Source: Clostridia bacterium
GTDB lineage: Bacteria > Bacillota > Clostridia > Oscillospirales > Acutalibacteraceae
Assembly: GCA_017517865.1 (NCBI GenBank)
Contig: JAFWYB010000065.1
Coordinates: 40,061 to 104,060, forward strand
Length of the DNA stretch: 64,000 bases
Reading direction: 5' to 3'
Positions 34,259-43,253 of this stretch are shown in pieces. Position 1 is the stretch's first letter. Every line of letters starts with the position of its first letter. The translations under genes were made by a program, and so were the position numbers. The notes below the pieces were generated by a model, which was not told the DNA's origin, did no database searches, and was given only the letters and a program-made list of their open reading frames with translations.

Positions 34259-36718
34259 ATGTTTACAATCAATAATACAAAAACTTTTAAAGATTCTGTT
34301 CACGGATATATTAGTATACCAAAATGTTTTGTTGAGTCATTAATAGATAATGAATATTTTCAAAGATTAAGAAATATAGAGCAAACTGGTATGCGTATAT
34401 TATATCCTAATGCTAAACATGACAGATTTACTCATTCTTTGGGTGTTTTCCATCTTGGGCAAAGAGCTGTTGACGATCTTTTAGAAAATTTTTCAAAAGA
34501 TCAATATTGGAACATTGACTCCGATAACCAATCCATTATTTTTTGGGCAAAGAACAAAATACTTTTTTTAATTGCATGTTTACTTCATGATATTGGACAT
34601 GCACCTTTCTCACATGCTTTAGAATCCGAAGTGTTACATAACAGTAAGAGACCACAGGAGAAATATAATAAAAAGAAAAAACAAGATTCTCGACCAGAAG
34701 AAAGTGGTGACTACATTACAAATAAACTTCAAGAAATTATTTATAATAATGAGAAATCATATATGGAACATAAATACAACCAGATTTGTAATGATGATAA
34801 TTTGAATATATCTAAAGTAGCCGCGCATGAGCAAATAGGAGCACTGTTAGTTTTACAGGATACATTCAAGGAAAAAATTGCTCAAATTTTCAACACTTTA
34901 CATAGCGATGGATTTCCACGCCCAGATAGCGAAGGTGTTCTTTACTCTGAGTACTATGAAGATAAAATAATCATTGATAAAGTAGATTTTAGCAACAATG
35001 AAAGTAAAATAATTTTTGAAGATGATATTTGTTTTATTGCACGTATGATTATGGGGCTCAAATATAATGACTGGCATCCTGAACGTCAAATTCGAAATTG
35101 CTTTATTGAACTTTTAAATGGCGAGAACTTTGATGTTGATAAATTAGATTATATTGTTAGAGATACACAAATGTCTGGAATTAACAACATTTCTGTTGAT
35201 GTTGATAGGTTGTTAAACTCATTGTGCATAATTACAAAAACAAAACATTTCAACAAATCAGATATCGAATATAAGAAACTTCCCCAAATGACTGTTGTGC
35301 ACATAAAAAACAATGACAAAAATGATTATCTTCATATTGATGGTGAATTTCAAGGAGAAGTTATAATCAAAAAAGGGGCAACTGTTACAATAAAAAACGG
35401 AAGCAAAATTGAGTTACTAAATGGTGTTTCTGAAATTATGGCTAAAATATGTTATCCGAATTCTACCGTTGCGCGGTTCACAGCCAATTCGAGAGTATAT
35501 CAAGATTCTGAAATTGTTCCTCCTGATGTGGATGGAGATAGCAAGGTGATTCAATTGAGAGGAAAAAGTGGGAAAAAAACCTTTGGAACATCTATAAAGA
35601 ATGCAACGCTATTGAGTGATTTTTATTTTTTGGCAAAAGAAAATATAAAATTAAGAGTTAGGGAAAAATGCGACATGGAAATTAGAGGTGAATTCTACTC
35701 TAATAGTTCTATTAGGTTATTTGAAGCCGAAAACCTAAAAGGAAACATATCTGAAATTGAAGTTTTGTCGGATAGTTTTAAATTCGATTTCACTAAAGAA
35801 AAAGTTCCTAACGAAAACAGTTACAACACTTTTTCTATTGGTTTTAAAAAGAATGCAATAAATGTAATCGCTAATGTTATGGATGCAAGAAATTATCTTT
35901 ATCTTTGGATTTATGCGCATCATAAAGTAATATATTATGCCAATTTTCTTATTCCAATTTTAGCTAGAGAACTTTTTCCTAAAGAACCTGCAAACGAATT
36001 TCCAAGTTGGAGTTTGGATTTTGAGAATATTCAGCATTTGGATGATGCATATCTTTGGACAGTAATTAAGTACCAGAATTGCAAAAAAAAATGGGGCAAA
36101 AGTGCTCGCGATAAAGAATTAAAAGTACCGTTAACCGAGCTATTTACAAGAAATTACAAAATTAGCTTATATAAATCGCTTGCAGAATATGATTTGTTTT
36201 TTGAAAAATACGATCAGACAACAAAAAACAAATTAAAAGAATATGTGAGTTCACAATTAATAGATTCAAATAAGCCGACAATAAAAGTTAACCAAAAAAA
36301 TGGAAAGTTCTCACACAACGTTGGTTATTTTAAAAATAATGAGTTGTCAAAAATAAACGAAAAACTTAAAAATATTATAGAAGCAAATTGTCTTAATGAA
36401 GCAGGACAGAAGGAATACTATAATCTAAAAGTAAAAGAATTGGTTTATGTTTCTGCAGGATATAAAATGAAACAATTGGAAACATTAAAAACATTTATTG
36501 ATATGAAAGATGACATCGTTCCTATTAGTCAAATACCATTATTAGAGGCACAAACAAAAAAACATGAGCAAAACACATCAAATCCATATTTTTATTTATA
36601 CTATCAGGTAGATGAGAGCAATAATCTGAACAGAGAAAATGCATTCATCAAAGAAGCAATCAAAATATGTTTTGAAGAAATTGTAATAAATAAAATCCAA
36701 AAAGATTCCCAAAAATAA
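34259..36718 (+). CDS. Large HD-domain phosphohydrolase (SAMHD1/dGTPase-like)
   Basis: An 819-residue protein. The N-terminal third is an HD-superfamily hydrolase of the SAMHD1/dNTPase kind: DSVHG (start), DRFTHSLGVFHLG (about residues 55-67), the HD pair in LLHDIGHAPFSH (about 109-120) and NFDVDKLDYIVRD (about 291-303). Residues about 355-500 are a beta-rich insert with short repeats like EVIIKKGATVTIKNGSKI, reminiscent of bactofilin-like strands. The C-terminal 300 residues are helical and unassigned. AAGGAGGAT precedes the ATG. dNTP hydrolysis to starve phage is a plausible role, unproved. Unusually long for the family. Confidence 0.8.
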   Translation: MFTINNTKTFKDSVHGYISIPKCFVESLIDNEYFQRLRNIEQTGMRILYPNAKHDRFTHSLGVFHLGQRAVDDLLENFSKDQYWNIDSDNQSIIFWAKNKILFLIACLLHDIGHAPFSHALESEVLHNSKRPQEKYNKKKKQDSRPEESGDYITNKLQEIIYNNEKSYMEHKYNQICNDDNLNISKVAAHEQIGALLVLQDTFKEKIAQIFNTLHSDGFPRPDSEGVLYSEYYEDKIIIDKVDFSNNESKIIFEDDICFIARMIMGLKYNDWHPERQIRNCFIELLNGENFDVDKLDYIVRDTQMSGINNISVDVDRLLNSLCIITKTKHFNKSDIEYKKLPQMTVVHIKNNDKNDYLHIDGEFQGEVIIKKGATVTIKNGSKIELLNGVSEIMAKICYPNSTVARFTANSRVYQDSEIVPPDVDGDSKVIQLRGKSGKKTFGTSIKNATLLSDFYFLAKENIKLRVREKCDMEIRGEFYSNSSIRLFEAENLKGNISEIEVLSDSFKFDFTKEKVPNENSYNTFSIGFKKNAINVIANVMDARNYLYLWIYAHHKVIYYANFLIPILARELFPKEPANEFPSWSLDFENIQHLDDAYLWTVIKYQNCKKKWGKSARDKELKVPLTELFTRNYKISLYKSLAEYDLFFEKYDQTTKNKLKEYVSSQLIDSNKPTIKVNQKNGKFSHNVGYFKNNELSKINEKLKNIIEANCLNEAGQKEYYNLKVKELVYVSAGYKMKQLETLKTFIDMKDDIVPISQIPLLEAQTKKHEQNTSNPYFYLYYQVDESNNLNRENAFIKEAIKICFEEIVINKIQKDSQK

Positions 36719-36860
36719 AGCTGTAATATAATGATTGCAAATATATACAAAAAGATATTAATAAAAAAGTGGAAAAAAGGTGTTTTTGATAGTTTTATGA
36801 AAGAAATAAAATCGTTATATCGGTTTAGCAGTTTTACTGCCTCAACGGGGATTTTTCACT

Positions 36861-37094
36861 TTATTCACCCTTAAAATACTCTGTATCTTTCAACCACTCC
36901 CGCATCTTTGCATAAGCTCGGTTGACAGTCTGATACGCTGTATCGGGAGAGGATTTTTCAAAGGTATTTGCACGGTCGAGGTAGGTCATTTTCTTGGTTT
37001 TCACCTTTTTGGGATTTTCCGTATTTGTCGGTGACAATTTTATCAATATAGTAATCAGAAAAGTAATCCATAAAAAAGCTAAGATGAGCTGCAA
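36861..37094 (-). CDS. Small hypothetical protein or remnant
   Basis: A 77-codon frame. The last 43 residues (MTYLDRANTFEKSSPDTAYQ to EYFKGE) look protein-like and charged; the first 30 are hydrophobic and of different character. No ribosome site or neighbour supports it. It may be the tail of a lost gene. The surrounding 36719-37200 contains nothing else I can name. Confidence 0.3.
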   Translation of the reverse strand: MQLILAFLWITFLITILIKLSPTNTENPKKVKTKKMTYLDRANTFEKSSPDTAYQTVNRAYAKMREWLKDTEYFKGE

Positions 37095-37211
37095 CTATTG
37101 CTTTTCCTCTGTAGTCAGTCAGATGTTCAAACTAAATTATATCATCCCCTTGCGAATTATAAAAAATCTCTCTAAACAGTCCCATAAAACGGACTCTAAG
37201 CATTCGAGGGG

Positions 37212-37241
37212 TTGAACAGCGTACATTTGTTCTGATATAAT
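37212..37241 (+). promoter_or_regulatory. Promoter of the sigma-region-4-like gene
   Basis: TTGAAC (37212-37217), 18-bp spacer, TATAAT (37236-37241). Confidence 0.7.
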
Positions 37242-37274
37242 AGCCTTGAAATTAAAGTGAAAGAAGGTAATTAT

Positions 37275-38207
37275 ATGGAACCTCGTAAAAGAAAAACATT
37301 ACTCGACCTTGATAGACTGCCTACACAGAAGGAATTGCGTGAGTTCTTTCTTGCAAATGATTGGAGTAGCCGCAAGCCCTATGATTTTGACGAATGGAGT
37401 CAGGAGAAAATTGAGGACAAGAGCTACTCAGAGAGTATCTTTAATAAAATCTGGCATAAAATCAGCAGAAAGCACGGACAAAAGGCTTCTCCAAGATGCT
37501 ACACTAAGGATTATCCGCCTGAGGTTATTAGGAGCAATGTGAGTGATATTGTCAATGGCTCTGTTGCCGAGATGGTGAATGCGCATCCTGATGTCGTGCA
37601 AAGTATCTTTGATAGCCTGTCTGATAATTTTATGTCGGGTGGTCTTGAAACAGTTAAAGCTATTATGACCGGACAAGAAATAGAGAATCCGCAGGCTCTT
37701 ACGGAAGAGGATATTGCAAAGGTTGACCGCTTTGTTGATAATGCAATGGATACTCTTATGACCACGGTTGATTATGATACTCTTGTTCAGGTATGCAGAG
37801 AGTTCGGAACTCCTGAAGATTTTTCTGACATCAAAACAAATTATCCCCGTAATGAATTTGAAGAAAAATATAATCACACCAAAGCAAAAACAAAGGTCAC
37901 TTTTTCAACTCTTGCTGCTGACTATGCTATGGATTTTGAGCGTATCAATGGTTACTCTCCTGAGGATCTGGCAGTAAGCAGTGCTTTGGTTGCAGACTTC
38001 TATGAGGAATTGGATGAAATCGATTTAGCAATTCTTAAGCTGAAGATTGAAGGAAAAAACCTTGAAGAAATTGCTGATATTCTCGGCTTCAGAACTCATT
38101 CAGCCATTCACAAGAGAATAAAGCGTATCCAACAGCAGTATCTTGATTTCGATCCTGATTTCAGGAAGGAATACAACAAAAAATATAAAAATAAAAAAGT
38201 TTCATAA
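37275..38207 (+). CDS. Sigma-70 region 4-like regulatory protein
   Basis: A 310-residue protein. The C-terminal 60 residues (LDEIDLAILKLKIEGKNLEE, then IADILGFRTHSAIHKRIKRI) form a helix-turn-helix like sigma-70 region 4. The N-terminal 230 residues are helical and unrecognised, without sigma region 2. ATG at 37275 is preferred because AAGAAGG stands 7 bases upstream; a GTG 18 bases earlier has no site. A strong terminator follows. Such proteins are common in clostridial conjugative elements, where they are assumed to regulate element genes. Confidence 0.65.
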   Translation: MEPRKRKTLLDLDRLPTQKELREFFLANDWSSRKPYDFDEWSQEKIEDKSYSESIFNKIWHKISRKHGQKASPRCYTKDYPPEVIRSNVSDIVNGSVAEMVNAHPDVVQSIFDSLSDNFMSGGLETVKAIMTGQEIENPQALTEEDIAKVDRFVDNAMDTLMTTVDYDTLVQVCREFGTPEDFSDIKTNYPRNEFEEKYNHTKAKTKVTFSTLAADYAMDFERINGYSPEDLAVSSALVADFYEELDEIDLAILKLKIEGKNLEEIADILGFRTHSAIHKRIKRIQQQYLDFDPDFRKEYNKKYKNKKVS

Positions 38208-38274
38208 ATCAGGAACATTTTTGATACTCGTATTCCCATTACTATATAGGGAGAGAAAATGATTGCATTAATTT

Positions 38275-38301
38275 GGTAGGTTCTCATTTTGAGAACCTAC
38301 C
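38275..38301 (+). terminator. Terminator after the sigma-region-4-like gene
   Basis: Perfect 12-bp stem GGTAGGTTCTCA with TGAGAACCTACC (38275-38286, 38290-38301), then a T-rich tail. Confidence 0.8.
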
Positions 38302-38411
38302 ACTTTTATTCTCTAAGTCCTCATTTTGGGAACTTGGAAACTTTAATATTTAATAACTGCCCCCACCAATTAGTTTTAGATAAAATGAAAGCATAGTAGA
38401 AAGCGGCAAAC

Positions 38412-38439
38412 AAAAACTGCTCTCACGGGGAGAGCAGTT
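38412..38439 (-). terminator. Terminator of the GNAT/NUDIX/GNAT group
   Basis: Stem AACTGCTCTC (38415-38424) with GAGAGCAGTT (38430-38439), followed on the minus strand by T5. Confidence 0.75.
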
Positions 38440-38456
38440 GGTTTGTGAAACATATT

Positions 38457-38999
38457 TTAAAGCGTAATCCAAAATCTTTTTAGATTTCGTTTTCTGTCAG
38501 GCTCATTTACAGTGGATTCATAGACACCACCATTGTTCAGTATGGTCTTTTCGCTTCCGACATTGCTATCAATACAAGATATAAGTATTTTATCAAGACC
38601 GATTTCTTTGCAATAAGGAAGAACAGCTTTCAACATTGATGTTGCATAACCTTTTCTTCTTTCGTCAGGTTTTATTGAATACCCGATATGACCACCAAAC
38701 TCTGAAAGCCAATCATTGAAATAATGACGCACCTGTATCATTCCCACAAGACGATTATCAGCCTTGCGGATGTAGAAAAATTGCGTTGACAAAACCCACC
38801 CGTCAGGAAGTGTTTCGGGCGATGTGTATTTTCTGCATTCTGCAATATATGTAAGTGAATCCTCGCATCTGCGAAGAGGACCGCAACCGTCCATTGAAGA
38901 ATCTGCATCCAGACAAGCCTGTTTATATTCAGCAATCTGCTCTGCATATTCTTCACTTGGCTCAACTAAAAAGAAATCGCCGGCATCTATTTTAATCAT
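38457..38999 (-). CDS. GNAT-family N-acetyltransferase
   Basis: A 180-residue acetyltransferase with the GNAT core near residues 90-150: RLVGMIQVRHYFN, HIGYSIKPDERRKGYATSML holding the acetyl-CoA loop, and SNVGSEKTILNNGG. It starts 6 bases after the NUDIX gene stops, so the two are cotranscribed. Substrate unknown; relatives acetylate small molecules or proteins. Confidence 0.82.
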   Translation of the reverse strand: MIKIDAGDFFLVEPSEEYAEQIAEYKQACLDADSSMDGCGPLRRCEDSLTYIAECRKYTSPETLPDGWVLSTQFFYIRKADNRLVGMIQVRHYFNDWLSEFGGHIGYSIKPDERRKGYATSMLKAVLPYCKEIGLDKILISCIDSNVGSEKTILNNGGVYESTVNEPDRKRNLKRFWITL

Positions 39000-39005
39000 A
39001 AATTA

Positions 39006-39464
39006 TCACCTTGTTCTATGTTTTGAAATATATTCTTCAACAGCCGGTATATTGGGTTTAAAAATATTATCAGGCAAATCAAAGATATCAAAAAACTTTA
39101 AATTTTCCACTTCGCCATACTGACATTTTAACTCACCGTCGTAGTTTTGGCAGATAAAAACAATATCAATATTAGATACTTCATCACCATTGGGATAAAT
39201 GTTGTGCAAATCTTTCCCTGAAAAAACACCTAAAAGGTTCAGCTCTTTAGCAATTAAGCCTGTTTCTTCATACAATTCTCTTTTGGCAGTATCTTCAACA
39301 TTTTCGTCTATTTCTACCGAACCGCCTGCATAACCCCAAGTGTTATTATCGCTACGTAATTGAAGCAAAATACGACCGCATTCATCAACAACTATAACAC
39401 TTGCTCCAACTTGTAGTAATGGTCTGTGACCAACTACTTTTCTCAAATCCATTATGTAGCCCAT
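39006..39464 (-). CDS. NUDIX hydrolase
   Basis: A 152-residue Nudix pyrophosphatase. The Nudix box is visible from GGSVEIDENVED to KRELYEETGL (about residues 48-70), with the catalytic REXXEE present. AGAGGA stands 8 bases before the ATG at 39464. Substrate is probably a nucleoside diphosphate derivative. It lies between two GNAT genes on the same strand. Confidence 0.85.
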   Translation of the reverse strand: MGYIMDLRKVVGHRPLLQVGASVIVVDECGRILLQLRSDNNTWGYAGGSVEIDENVEDTAKRELYEETGLIAKELNLLGVFSGKDLHNIYPNGDEVSNIDIVFICQNYDGELKCQYGEVENLKFFDIFDLPDNIFKPNIPAVEEYISKHRTR

Positions 39465-39543
39465 TTTGTTTATCCTCTATTATCTAAATACATTATCCCA
39501 TATAGATTTCTTTTTTAAAGCATTTGTCCTAAAAACCGATTTT

Positions 39544-40080
39544 TCATTTTGATTTACTATAATAAACGACGCCGGAATACTTCCCATCTTTATTTAATCG
39601 TCTGTTAGAAATATATCCATCTTTTATAAATCCCGCTTTTTCCATTACTCTAAATGATTGTACATTAAGTTCATTACACGAACATTCAACCAAATAATAA
39701 CCACGGTTATTCAACAAATGGTCTGTAACTGCTTTCAATGCTTCGGCAGCGTAACCATTGCCCCAAAATTTATACCTTACCGTATATCCAACGTTACAAT
39801 AATTATGCTTTTTTACAACAGTATTCACATCGATATTACCGACAACTTCGCCCGTGGATTTCAATTCCATAACCCACTTTTCATATTTGTTTTCGTCAGC
39901 CTCGCTTATCCATTTTTTAATACATTCCAATTCTTCGTCTTTTGTCAAATAGGGATATTTAATATATTTGGCCAATCTTTCATCTGTGATGATTTCATAA
40001 ATGGCGTCAATATCACTTTCTTTATATCGTCTTAAAATAAGTCTATCTGTTTCTATTCTTGGACTTAACCTTTTAATTGC
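39544..40080 (-). pseudogene. RimJ/RimL-like GNAT with damaged start
   Basis: The coding frame reads RLSPRIETDRLILRRYKESD upstream, then KYIKYPYLTKDEELE and the acetyl-CoA loop FWGNGYAAEALKAV, a standard RimJ/RimL acetyltransferase. The homologous N-terminus (around 40056-40080) has no ATG, GTG or TTG in frame. An ATG GTG GTG at about 40090 is one base out of frame. Either a one-base indel has split the gene, or translation starts at the internal TTG 39975 and yields a truncated 143-residue protein. Confidence 0.6.
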
Positions 40081-40313
40081 ACCACCATAATTTTGATAAA
40101 CACATTATAACACACCGCGACCACAACTTTCAATCAGTTTACATATACCTGTTACCTCAAAAGTATCAGGTGTTTTTTTATACCCAAAATTCTAAATTCC
40201 AGTATATGAATACTGCGTTAGATTTTTCAGTTTCAATATTTTTTACACAGCATTCGTCAGAATTGACGGGTGTATTTTTATATCAAAGATTCAAAAGAAA
40301 GGAGGCAAGCCTC

Positions 40314-40535
40314 ATGCAAAAATTAAAACTTACTCCGCAGTTATTTGAGAAAGTATCAACACTTATTAAAACGGGGTGCTGTAACTGTTATGAAGAAAAC
40401 TGTCTGTTGCTTGATGACGGAAAAGCTCACATCTGTCCTCAGCTGATAACACCGAGTCACATTATATGCAGATATTTTCTTGAGTGTGTGCTGCCGAGTG
40501 ACAAAGCGTTGCAGAAAAGAATAATCGAACTTTAA
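40314..40535 (+). CDS. Cysteine-rich VLP-type small protein
   Basis: A 73-residue Cys-rich protein (CCNCYEENCLLLDDGKAHIC, then ICRYFLEC) of the kind found in the mobilisation region of clostridial elements. AAAGGAGG stands 7 bases before the ATG. Cys spacing suggests metal binding. First gene of the mobilisation module; function unknown. Confidence 0.75.
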   Translation: MQKLKLTPQLFEKVSTLIKTGCCNCYEENCLLLDDGKAHICPQLITPSHIICRYFLECVLPSDKALQKRIIEL

Positions 40536-40565
40536 GACTAACTGTTTTTCAGTTGGTCTTTTTTT
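40534..40565 (+). terminator. Terminator after the Cys-rich gene
   Basis: Stem AAGACTAACTG (40534-40544) with 40550-40560 (one G-T pair), then seven T. Confidence 0.75.
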
Positions 40566-40720
40566 ATCGGGATTTCCGTTCAGCCAATAAAAATTTTTCT
40601 TTGAAGAAATCACCGTTCAAGAGATTTCTATTCGATAAACGCTCAAAAAACACGGAAGGTATTCCGATGAAAAATGCTGGAAAAGTATACCTTAAAATTT
40701 TTTGAAAGGAGGGAAGCGAA

Positions 40721-41008
40721 ATGTCAAAGGCTAAAGAAACTCATTTGTGGTTTGAAAAAGGCGACGATGAAATTCAGATTGAAAGCTACAGTAAGAAGCT
40801 TAACGAAGCAATTCTTGAGTTGAACAAAAATGTACCGGGTGCAGTATATATCATTGATGATGAAGAACGAGGCTTTCTTCGTGCGGCAGTGAATCTTAAA
40901 AACATCACCTTTATGATACTGCCACCGCAATCCGAGGAAACCAAGAAAGCTAAGTCCGAAAACGGAAAGCGAAACAGTAAGAATCTTAAAAATCAGAAAC
41001 GCACCTGA
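40721..41008 (+). CDS. Small conserved mobilisation-region protein
   Basis: A 95-residue acidic-then-basic protein starting MSKAKETHLWFEKGDDEIQI. The C-terminal 25 residues are Lys/Asn-rich. GAAAGGAGGG stands 7 bases before the ATG. I do not assign a family. Its place between the Cys-rich protein and the oriT/mobC region suggests a role in element maintenance or transfer. Confidence 0.6.
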   Translation: MSKAKETHLWFEKGDDEIQIESYSKKLNEAILELNKNVPGAVYIIDDEERGFLRAAVNLKNITFMILPPQSEETKKAKSENGKRNSKNLKNQKRT

Positions 41009-41046
41009 TAAGAAGCAAATCTTATTTCCGGTCGATATTAAAACGA

Positions 41047-41146
41047 GGACAAACCAACGCTTGCGTTGCTGGTTAAGTTCTGTTGTCCGAAGTTTAGCAA
41101 GCATTGGATTTGTATCCTCAAATCCGTAAAAACAGATCGTTTTTAC
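41047..41146 (+). other. Likely origin of transfer (oriT)
   Basis: A cluster of inverted repeats just before mobC: GGACAA (41047-41052) with TTGTCC (41083-41088), enclosing CAACGC-TT-GCGTTG (41055-41068); GGATTTG with CAAATCC (41106-41125); GTAAAAAC with GTTTTTAC (41126-41146). Position and structure fit an oriT recognised by the adjacent MobC and relaxase. The nic site cannot be named. Confidence 0.55.
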
Positions 41147-41186
41147 AACCACACCAAATACCAAAATTAAAGAAAGGAGAATTCCT

Positions 41187-41534
41187 ATGAGCAAAAGAAC
41201 AAGAGGTATAGACTTTCATGTGTATCTCAATGAAGAAGAAAATAAGATATTAGAAAACCTTTGTAAGAGATTAAAAGTAAACAGAAGCGTGCTTATCCGT
41301 GCGTTAATTCTCGGCAAAAGGTTGGTTGAGGCTCCGCCTGTTGATTACAAACAGTTTATTATTGAGCTTCGCAGAGTCGGTACTAACCTTAATCAGCTTA
41401 CAGCTAAAGCAAATTCAATCGGATATATTGATGCTGATGAATGCAAAAATGTTCTGAATGAAGTCAGAAAGCTTGAAAGTGACATTGCAAAATATTTCAA
41501 GTCAGGTAAGGAAGCGGATCGAGAATGGCTGTAA
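41187..41534 (+). CDS. mobC: MobC relaxosome accessory protein
   Basis: A 115-residue DNA-binding accessory protein of the MobC family. An N-terminal ribbon-helix-helix-like segment (IDFHVYLNEEENKILENLCK) is followed by the family signature ELRRVGTNLNQLTAKAN (about residues 60-76). It melts or bends oriT for the relaxase. GAAAGGAGAA precedes the ATG. Its end overlaps the relaxase start by 10 bases. Confidence 0.88.
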   Translation: MSKRTRGIDFHVYLNEEENKILENLCKRLKVNRSVLIRALILGKRLVEAPPVDYKQFIIELRRVGTNLNQLTAKANSIGYIDADECKNVLNEVRKLESDIAKYFKSGKEADREWL

Positions 41535-42988
41535 CAAGAATTTGGGCGGTAAGAAATAATCTTTCTCAGGTTGTATCTTACGCTGCTAATAAAAATAAAA
41601 CCGACTTGTCAAAATATTCTGACCTTGTTTCTTCATTGCACTATGCCGCTGATAAAGATAAAACAAATCTTGAAAACGAACAGAAATTGCTCGTTGAAGG
41701 TATCAACTGCGACCCCGATATTGCCGCAAGACAGATGATTGATACCAAAGAGATTTACGGACAGACCGACGGTGTTGTTGCCTATCACGCATATATTTCT
41801 TTCAAGCCCGGTGAAGTTTCACCCGAAGAAGCACAGCAAGTTGCAATGGAAGTTGCAAATAAAATGTGGGGCAAGGATTATGAAATGATTGTTGCAACTC
41901 ATCTTAATGCTAACTGTGTTCACTGTCATATAGTAATTAATTCTGTTTCAATGACTGACGGAAAAAAGATGAATGAAAACAAAGCTATGTATCAGCTTTT
42001 CAGAAAAACAAGTGATGAGGTTTGTCTTGAACACGGCTTGTCTGTAATTGAAAAGCCGAAAGGCAGACGCATACCATATAACATTTATAAAGCAATTCAG
42101 AAAGGCATCAAAACAAAATACGATTATATGCGTGACGATATTGATTATGCAATTATAAGAAGTGCAAATGAAAAACAATTTTTCAGAATTATGACACAGA
42201 AAGGTTATTGGTTTGATAACGGAAAGATAGCTTACCGCAATGATGATCACGCAGTGAAGCTCACAACCCTCGGTGAAATTTATACCTATGAAAAAATCAG
42301 AGAGCGAATTTACTCGCAGGATAAATTTGCGGCAAACAACAATTTCAGAAATTATTTATATGCTAATGATTTTTTGAAGAGGCAGATATTCTTTTTCGAT
42401 TACAAAGGCTATGAGTTCAAAGAATCAAGGGAGTGTTACAGATATCCCGAATATTTTAACAGAACGGTTTCTGATTTTACAAAGCTGATTGTGGGCGGTG
42501 CCGTAATTGGTGCACCTGTTATTTCGCTTTTGTTTCTTGCTTTACTTTTTGCAGGAGCAATAGCAGAGAAGAACAACTGCAACCCGCATCCGTTTACACC
42601 AAAAATGAAGTACTCATCACCAAGGATTGAGTTTATGCAGGACCAGATTGACCTTGCAATAAACGAAAAGCTTTATGATTTTGCAGAGGTTGATAAGTTC
42701 ATTTCAAAGACAGAGCTTCGTATTGAAGAACTGAAAAGTCAGCGTAATAAAATCTACAATCAGATAAGACGATGCAAAGACCCGACGGACAAGGAAAACC
42801 TTGTTGCCCGTCGGGATTCTTTTACGGCTGAAATCGGTGAGCTTCGTGAAAAGCTGAAGCTCGCCAAAAGAATCATAAAAGACAGTCCTGCACTTGAGGA
42901 GAAGCTTGAAACGGAAAAGCAACTTATCCGTGAGTGGTACTTCCCTGAGAGACAAAGGGACAAAGAAAAAGATTATGAAGGGAGGTGA
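41525..42988 (+). CDS. Relaxase / mobilisation nuclease (MobA/VirD2-like)
   Basis: A 487-residue MOB-P-type relaxase that nicks oriT and leads the transferred strand. The N-terminal catalytic Tyr is likely in VVSYAANKNK (about residue 19). The metal-binding triad appears as HLNANCVHCH (about residues 126-135). The C-terminal half has a hydrophobic segment (about 325-345) and a long coiled coil (about 390-475). Start chosen by overlap with mobC. It makes the element mobilisable; no mating-pair apparatus is encoded nearby, so a helper element is required. Confidence 0.9.
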   Translation: MAVTRIWAVRNNLSQVVSYAANKNKTDLSKYSDLVSSLHYAADKDKTNLENEQKLLVEGINCDPDIAARQMIDTKEIYGQTDGVVAYHAYISFKPGEVSPEEAQQVAMEVANKMWGKDYEMIVATHLNANCVHCHIVINSVSMTDGKKMNENKAMYQLFRKTSDEVCLEHGLSVIEKPKGRRIPYNIYKAIQKGIKTKYDYMRDDIDYAIIRSANEKQFFRIMTQKGYWFDNGKIAYRNDDHAVKLTTLGEIYTYEKIRERIYSQDKFAANNNFRNYLYANDFLKRQIFFFDYKGYEFKESRECYRYPEYFNRTVSDFTKLIVGGAVIGAPVISLLFLALLFAGAIAEKNNCNPHPFTPKMKYSSPRIEFMQDQIDLAINEKLYDFAEVDKFISKTELRIEELKSQRNKIYNQIRRCKDPTDKENLVARRDSFTAEIGELREKLKLAKRIIKDSPALEEKLETEKQLIREWYFPERQRDKEKDYEGR

Positions 42989-42993
42989 TATGT

Positions 42994-43179
42994 ATGCATC
43001 CGGAAGAGCTTTGCAAGAAAATGCAGGAAGAGAAAAAGACTGACAGTGAAAATTATCATGAGGAAGAAATGTCTTCCCAGGAGTATGCTCACAAGTATAT
43101 GGGCAGACCCGGTTATTCTGTAAGAAAACACTTACAGATTATACGAGCTGAACAACAGAAATATAGAAGAAATTATTAA
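42994..43179 (+). CDS. Small protein downstream of the relaxase
   Basis: A 61-residue hydrophilic protein (MHPEELCKKMQEEKKTD ...), rich in Glu, Lys and Gln. GGGAGGTGAT precedes the ATG at 42994; a GTG 9 bases earlier is possible but worse placed. No family recognised. It is cotranscribed with the relaxase. Confidence 0.55.
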   Translation: MHPEELCKKMQEEKKTDSENYHEEEMSSQEYAHKYMGRPGYSVRKHLQIIRAEQQKYRRNY

Positions 43180-43253
43180 TCAGGTTAAGGGAAATCTTGG
43201 ATTAAATTCAATAAAATTGACAATAATTATTAACGAGAGGAAGTGATAACTTA

